Shown here: positions 59,257 through 64,000 of the stretch, one piece after another
Position numbering within the stretch: position 1 is the first letter of the stretch
How the letters are laid out: every line of letters starts with the position of its first letter
Source: Plantago elongata
Lineage: Eukaryota > Streptophyta > Magnoliopsida > Lamiales > Plantaginaceae
Direction of reading: 5' to 3'
NCBI GenBank assembly: GCA_036897095.1
Contig: JAYMSP010000022.1
Coordinates: 1 to 64,000, forward strand
DNA: 64,000 bases
Translations under genes and position numbers: made by a program
Notes under the pieces: generated by a model
Databases searched by the model: none
Told to the model about the DNA's origin: nothing
The model's input: the letters and a program-made list of their open reading frames with translations, nothing else

Positions 59257-59877
59257 TCAATCTGAGCCAACATCCACGCCCTTTCCCTTTAGGAATTCTT
59301 TCGCTTCAACAACATCCTACAAAACAAGCAAAAATCTGTAAAGATCTTGCAACGTGAATCAGCTCTGAATAAGTTCGGTAATCATCATCCAGCAAATGCT
59401 ACACTAATCTTTCCAATTTTCATTCTTCAACTTCAGGCAAATGTTGTCCCTACCCAAACAAATCACCCCTTAACTAAGGGACGCAAACAACACAGGTACC
59501 AGCACTTGATATTCCCAAGATTCTGAAACAGCTTCAATGAGAAAAATGTAAGGATACCTGCTGTAGCAAAATGGCCTCATGAGGACAAGTAGGAAATCGC
59601 ATTAGACCAACCCCAACCATTAAAAGACCATAGCATCCAAGTGATATGATGCAGTAGAAAGGAAGCTGGCACAAAGAAGTGCACCACGTTACGTCTCTTC
59701 TACAAGCAACTAGATAGCACGCAAAAGAATGTTTAATAAGACAGATTATAAAGAACACGTCGGACAGACACTCACCAACCATGTGTATCTCTCTGGTAGT
59801 ATTGACGTCTGCAATAGGCTAATCCAAACCGCCGATAAAGCCACCAGCAACGCCATAATCTTGACTATGTGCTTCAT
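59257..59877 (-). CDS. DPMS3: Dolichol-phosphate mannosyltransferase subunit 3
   Basis: Three exons on the minus strand: 59877-59776, 59665-59558 and 59316-59257, 270 bases, giving 89 residues, the same length as the Arabidopsis protein. It reads MKHIVKIMALLVALSAVW, then ISLLQTSILPERYTWL, LPFYCIISLGCYGLLMVGVG, LMRFPTCPHEAILLQQ and DVVEAKEFLKGKGVDVGSD. Two hydrophobic helices and a cytosolic C-terminal tail are visible. In the ER membrane this subunit tethers and stabilises the DPMS1 catalytic subunit, supplying dolichol-phosphate-mannose for glycosylation and GPI anchors. A 5' UTR intron is likely, with donor CTCAG then GTATGC at 60411/60410 and an acceptor either at 60307 or near 59943. Confidence 0.94.
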
Positions 59878-60147
59878 TTCCAGAAAAGAATTTTCTTCTC
59901 TTTAATCACGAGAGAGTTAATTTCCTCCGTATCTTTGACACCTTAAGCAAGATAAAAACATTTCAACCACATAACCAAATCGCTTGAAAGCCCGAAAGCC
60001 ATAACACGATTCATTTAATCATAAAGTACCAATTATCTAGCATACTGCATACATATATGTAAAAAACAAAAGGAGAATCCATTTCTATACGTTCAAGAGA
60101 TGATGAGATCATAAATCAGAATCCTGTACATCCAATAATTCACATGA

Positions 60148-60264
60148 TCAAGGTGAAAGTAGACTCTCTAAGTGTTCAAAAGAGTCAAAGCTGTTAACAA
60201 AATGTTCCCAGTACATCAATGGAAGCTCAATTTCATCAAAATTGTAAATTTCACTATCAGGCAT
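60148..60264 (-). other. 38-codon ORF in the DPMS3 leader region
   Basis: Minus strand, ATG at 60264 to TGA ending 60148. It encodes MPDSEIYNFDEIELPLMYWE followed by HFVNSFDSFEHLESLLSP, an acidic, aromatic-rich peptide. A splice acceptor (CTGATTAG) at 60307 directly precedes the open stretch, and the frame is open from there. It lies between the putative DPMS3 first leader exon and the DPMS3 start codon. Depending on splicing it is either an upstream ORF in the DPMS3 mRNA or intronic. Confidence 0.35.
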
Positions 60265-60526
60265 GACTGAATCCTTAAACTTCACGATAACGATCTCGAA
60301 TATCACCTAATCAGAACATGATAGAAAATTGAATGAATTTATCCGTATTACGTTCAAATTAGGATTGAAATTTGATTGTGCAATTGAAAGAAGAAGAGGA
60401 AATTGCATACCTGAGATCGAGAAAACCGCAATCGGAGCTCCTCGACGACGTCGTTGCGTGAATCGTAGTTTTCAGCTGGTGGAGAACTGAATCGGAGTTT
60501 GGTCAGTCAAGGGAAGGGACTCTACT

Positions 60527-60562
60527 TGGGCTTTGCTTAATCTGGGCTGGGGTTTATGGACC
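60527..60562 (-). promoter_or_regulatory. DPMS3 promoter with site II elements
   Basis: Two TGGGCT motifs (60527-60532, 60543-60548) and an AAACCCC word lie just upstream of the probable first leader exon, resembling the RPB10/HAL3 promoter. No clear TATA box. Confidence 0.45.
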
Positions 60563-60564
60563 AA

Positions 60565-61815
60565 AAATTGAACTTAGAGATATTTTTTTATCGTACATGA
60601 TAGTTACTAGTTGGAACCTAACTGGACAATTCTATTGTAAAATGTGTACAAATTCTACTTATAAATACAATTGAACTTCCCCAATTCCTGCGAAATCCAC
60701 AGATTGTGTTAGAGACGGACTCGCGCGAAGCTTTTGTCTATGGATATTGCTTTGTCGGTGGAGCCAGACTTGGAAGCTCTAGTGGTGGAGTATAGAAGAC
60801 TTGTGCATTTTCCTTAGGTTACTAGTTTATGTTGGATAAATAGGAAGTGTAATTTAGTTGCGGATAAATTTACAAAGCTAGCTATTTCTTTTGTGGTCAA
60901 TGAAGTTCCTTGGAATTTAGGGAGTCATAAGGGGTGCAATGGAATGGAATTGAAGTTGAAAGTAGGAGGTGCAGGGTTTGACTCTTGATTGAGGCAAGGT
61001 GGTATAGATGTGGTTGATATAGGGAAGAGTTGTAGTATTTGTTGTTTAAAAAAAAATCCTTCAAATTTACCCGTATCAAGTCGTGCATTTTTAAATTTTG
61101 ATTTAGTTCAAAGATGACTCATCTTTCGTTAATGAAGAAGGAAAAACTATAGTCAAACTGCATATGTTCATGTTATGTATGAAGTCATGATGCATAACTG
61201 GCATTTCCTAAGGTCAATTATATGGGCTTTTTATTGAGGTGCCAAAGCACCTTTGGCAGCACTATGCGATTTCTTTCTCTTCATTTTTTAGGTCGAAGCT
61301 TGAACTCGAAACTCTAACAAAATGAGTAAGAATATTTTAAATTGTTAATTTTACTAGATCTGTAATTTGTTGATTTGAGAGCAACTAAGGGAGTTTCTAA
61401 TTTGGTATGAATTTGAAAGTTGTTTAATCTGCTTATAGTACTTTCAAGAAAATGATTTATTGTGAGAAAACAGAAACCTACATCCGGGTAGAGGAGGAGG
61501 AAGTAGAGAAAGTAGGGAATACAAGGAGGTTTAGAACTCTTGGTTGTTTTTGCCAATCAGTAACATAAAAAGCTACTACTAGTCTACTACCATGCAGAAG
61601 GATCATCTCTTCTATATGAAATCAAGTCTACAATATAGTAAGAAATAATACAGTACATGACTACATATGCTATTCACAGACAAGGCATGAAACTTGAAAA
61701 GAACAGCTTTTATTTAATGTGAATGAACCTACAGATACAATAGCTATAACTTCTTCCAAATAGAATTATAGGATGCATGGCTCCAACACAAGCTTCAGGG
61801 CCAGCCCTAGTCCAT
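60565..61815. other. Intergenic region with a LINE relic
   Basis: No functional gene. A degraded RNase H-like segment lies at 60700-60940. The rest, including frames at 61314-61556 and 61773-61994, shows no recognisable domain; the latter are antisense to the STOP1-type gene or its 3' flank. Confidence 0.5.
60700..60940 (+). mobile_element. Degraded RNase H-like fragment, probably from a LINE
   Basis: In changing frames the plus strand reads ETDSREAF, then INRKCNLVADKFTKLAI followed by SFVVNEVPWNLG. This order (an acidic ETDS near the start, then N..AD..AKLA) is that of the RNase H-like domain carried at the 3' end of many plant non-LTR retrotransposons. It is broken by stop codons and frame changes, and no reverse transcriptase lies next to it. 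Old and non-functional. Confidence 0.45.
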
Positions 61816-61821
61816 ATTACT

Positions 61822-63357
61822 TCAGCCACTATAACCCTTGGGCGGAAAATCACACCCCCCGGATAGCAAAAACCCAAAAGAATTATCTGAATCCTCATAT
61901 GGAGGTCGAGGAAATTCTTGAAATCCGCTCATGTTACTCATGTCGAAACCCAAAGGCGAAAAACAGCCCGAAGGGTCCTCCACAGGCCCTTTAAAATCCA
62001 TTACATTCAGATATGCATCCGTAGACAGATCTGCATTGTACTTGAATTCAAGTTGCTCAACTTTGTTATTCGTCCCACTAGATTGTCCTTGGTCCAATGT
62101 TTTAGATTCTTCGACAGGAATAGCGGGTGTGTGACCTTGGAAAAGAGTAATGTGTCCGAAAAGCTTATCTTTTCTGGAGAAAGTTGTGCCACACGAGCAG
62201 AGCCATTTATCCCTTCCACAGTGCTTTTCGTGGGTTTTGAGATCGGCAATTACTGAGAACTTTTTGGTGTTGCATCGGCTGCAAGTGTAGTTTTTGTCAC
62301 AGTGGGTTCGCTTGTAATGGTTCTTCACGCATAGGATTGTTTTCAGGGGCTGGAATTTCTTGTGATCTTTATTCCGCTTGCATCCAAGATAAGGGCATGA
62401 ATACCTGCTGTGAACATATAATCAAAACATAGACAAGAGGTGGTGAAAAACTAAATTTATACAGGAAATCAGATAAAAGGTTCATGTGGTTCAGTAATGT
62501 GCCTACATTCACAGGAGACAGTAGAAGTCCCTCGTATGAAAACTAGGGTCGTAAAATTCTGAACTACAAAAAAGTTTCGAGGAGTTCAACGAATTTGCCC
62601 AATTTGAAGTTTTTTTTTCCTAATTGTAAGCAAATAGATCCAAGAAGTACCTCTTGATGAGAACTGGCTCCGAGCTCAACTCCTTATGGGGCTTTGCAAG
62701 AGCAGCAGGAGTTTTGTACTCATCACCGTGGCCTCTCATATGCATTCGTAGATTAGCATCTCGTTTGAATCCTTTGCCACATATTGTGCAAAAATGAGTG
62801 TGAGGCGCTAGGATTTCCTCTTTCTCAAGTTGAAGAATCTCATATGAGCCAGGAGGAAGATTCTCGCCTTCCTCAGCATCATCGTCGCTTTTCATTTCGT
62901 GATCTTCGGTGTGATCCGAGACAACATACGCCATTGGATCTGCCGGATTAGGCTGGTCTTCGACTTGGTTTCCATGGTTATTCTGGGGAAGAATACTGTT
63001 TCCAGGAACTTCTGGATGATTTACTACAACTCCGCTAAATTGTGCCAGTTGGCCAGTGGAACCTTCGGGGGTAAGTGTGTTTCTCACAGATGGGAGAAGG
63101 CTCCCTGCAGTTGATATTAGTTGGACAATGATTGACGTGAGATCAGCAGTGAGAAGCTGCTGTTGCTGAACCAAGAGTTCGTCTGACCGCCCCGCAAGTT
63201 GGCTTCTTCGTCCAACAATTAGTTGTACCAAATTCTGGAGCTGGTGAACCTTATCCTCTAAGAAAGAGAGATTGTTCAGCATTGATGTTGGGTCCCAATC
63301 TGGAATTTTGTCCGCTTCGTGAGCATCATTTGGCTGATTATTTTGAGCAGCACTCAT
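61822..63357 (-). CDS. STOP1-type C2H2 zinc-finger transcription factor
   Basis: Two exons on the minus strand, 63357-62651 and 62404-61822, joined in phase to 429 residues. In plants STOP1 activates genes for malate/citrate efflux and pH regulation under acid and aluminium stress. Visible features: [20 protein letters not shown], the [20 protein letters not shown] block, [20 protein letters not shown], zinc finger 1 ([20 protein letters not shown], first Cys190), and finger 2 with [16 protein letters not shown]. Fingers 3-4 follow ([36 protein letters not shown]), then a C-terminal acidic tail. All zinc ligands are present. The N-terminus is about 60 residues shorter than Arabidopsis STOP1, so STOP2 or a STOP1-like paralogue is equally possible. 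The start at 63357 is the first ATG in frame; an upstream TTG extension was rejected. Confidence 0.92.
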
Positions 63358-63359
63358 TT

Positions 63360-64000
63360 GCAATACAATCAAAGGAATTCAGAGTTAAAATTAGAATATA
63401 ACTGCTTTAGCCTCACTTCTTAACAAAACGAGAATCTCCTGGCTGTTCAATGAGTTGATTTAATTCTGATTATTTGCATGCGGAATTTCTCTAAGCACCT
63501 GCACACAGACTCTCTTCAGTATACAAATTAAGTTATGGTTTAGAATAAGCTAAAGGGTGAAATTTAAAGCTTCAATACAATATATGCGTGGCACAGAAAG
63601 TGCAGGAGAGCTATAGTTGAGAAAATGTGAAATTCACAAGACATGATTGAGAGAAAATAAATAACAAAATTGAATGTGACATAACACAAAGGCTACTTGG
63701 AATCCAAGGTGATATGATACAATGATACATAATAGTTCTCGATGCATTACATATACCAACATACAATAAGAAAAGCATAGAAAGATCCTACTTATGCTTT
63801 TGTTTGCAAATCTGCAACTCTACTCCGATATCAGTTCTAAAGGCATGGAAAAGAGCAGAATGCTTATGATACCAAAACTCACATGTGTGTTGACACAAAA
63901 TTCCCCAAGTTTAATAAATTGAAACACCAATTAGCCAGGCTTGACACTTTAGAACATTATGATGACATATTGACAGGGTATCTATCTATAACACAGGAAT
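63360..64000. other. Upstream region of the STOP1-type gene
   Basis: AT-rich with no gene seen. It probably contains the 5' leader, perhaps with an intron, and the promoter of the minus-strand zinc-finger gene. The window ends before any further gene. Confidence 0.5.

Noticed and set aside
61918-62256. Plus-strand ORFs opposite the STOP1-type gene
   Set aside because: Antisense shadows of the conserved zinc-finger exon.

Overview
This is a 64 kb piece of a nuclear plant genome, certainly a eudicot. It is AT-rich, with intron-containing genes (GT-AG introns), a plastid-targeted polyphenol oxidase, type-I sucrose carriers, an Rx_N/NB-ARC resistance-type gene and many small MITE-like repeats. 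A MITE whose ends start AAGACG(A/G)TCT recalls repeats I associate with Caryophyllales. That placement is only a hint, and I could not search a database. Gene models below were built by hand from reading frames and splice signals; most of the models proposed as intact multi-exon genes close exactly in frame.

Layout. 1-3.2 kb: non-coding, with low-complexity and tandem repeats. 3.2-5.0 kb: an intronless polyphenol oxidase (+). 5.3-11.7 kb: repeat-rich intergenic DNA with one orphan exon-like segment (-). 11.8-14.4 kb: a three-exon MATE transporter (+). 14.4-30.5 kb: a 16 kb stretch with no recognised protein gene, carrying MITEs, a SINE-like relic and one tRNA-Arg(UCU). 30.5-50.9 kb: five head-to-tail sucrose transporter genes (+), called SUT-1 to SUT-5 here. 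53.1-55.1 kb: an LRR-less CC-NB-ARC gene with a second CC domain at its C-terminus (+). 55.5-63.4 kb: a gene-dense housekeeping block with RPB10 (-), HAL3/PPC decarboxylase (+), DPMS3 (-) and a STOP1-type zinc-finger factor (-).

The sucrose transporter array is the centre of interest. SUT-1 is a canonical five-exon H+/sucrose symporter. SUT-2 and SUT-3 are close paralogues that lack one of its introns. SUT-4 and SUT-5 are a divergent pair that lack a different intron and sit in a roughly 3 kb tandem segmental duplication. SUT-4 looks intact. SUT-5 has a broken original start, changes in several family motifs and a 4-nt deletion in a short exon, so it looks like a decaying copy. The array probably expands sucrose import or loading, with one sub-lineage drifting in function.

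In the housekeeping block RPB10 and HAL3 are divergently transcribed from a short shared promoter with several TGGGCY (site II) boxes. Other curiosities are a run of Tourist-like MITEs with clear TAA target duplications, an element with perfect 13-bp terminal repeats, and several short coding-like islands with no clear gene.
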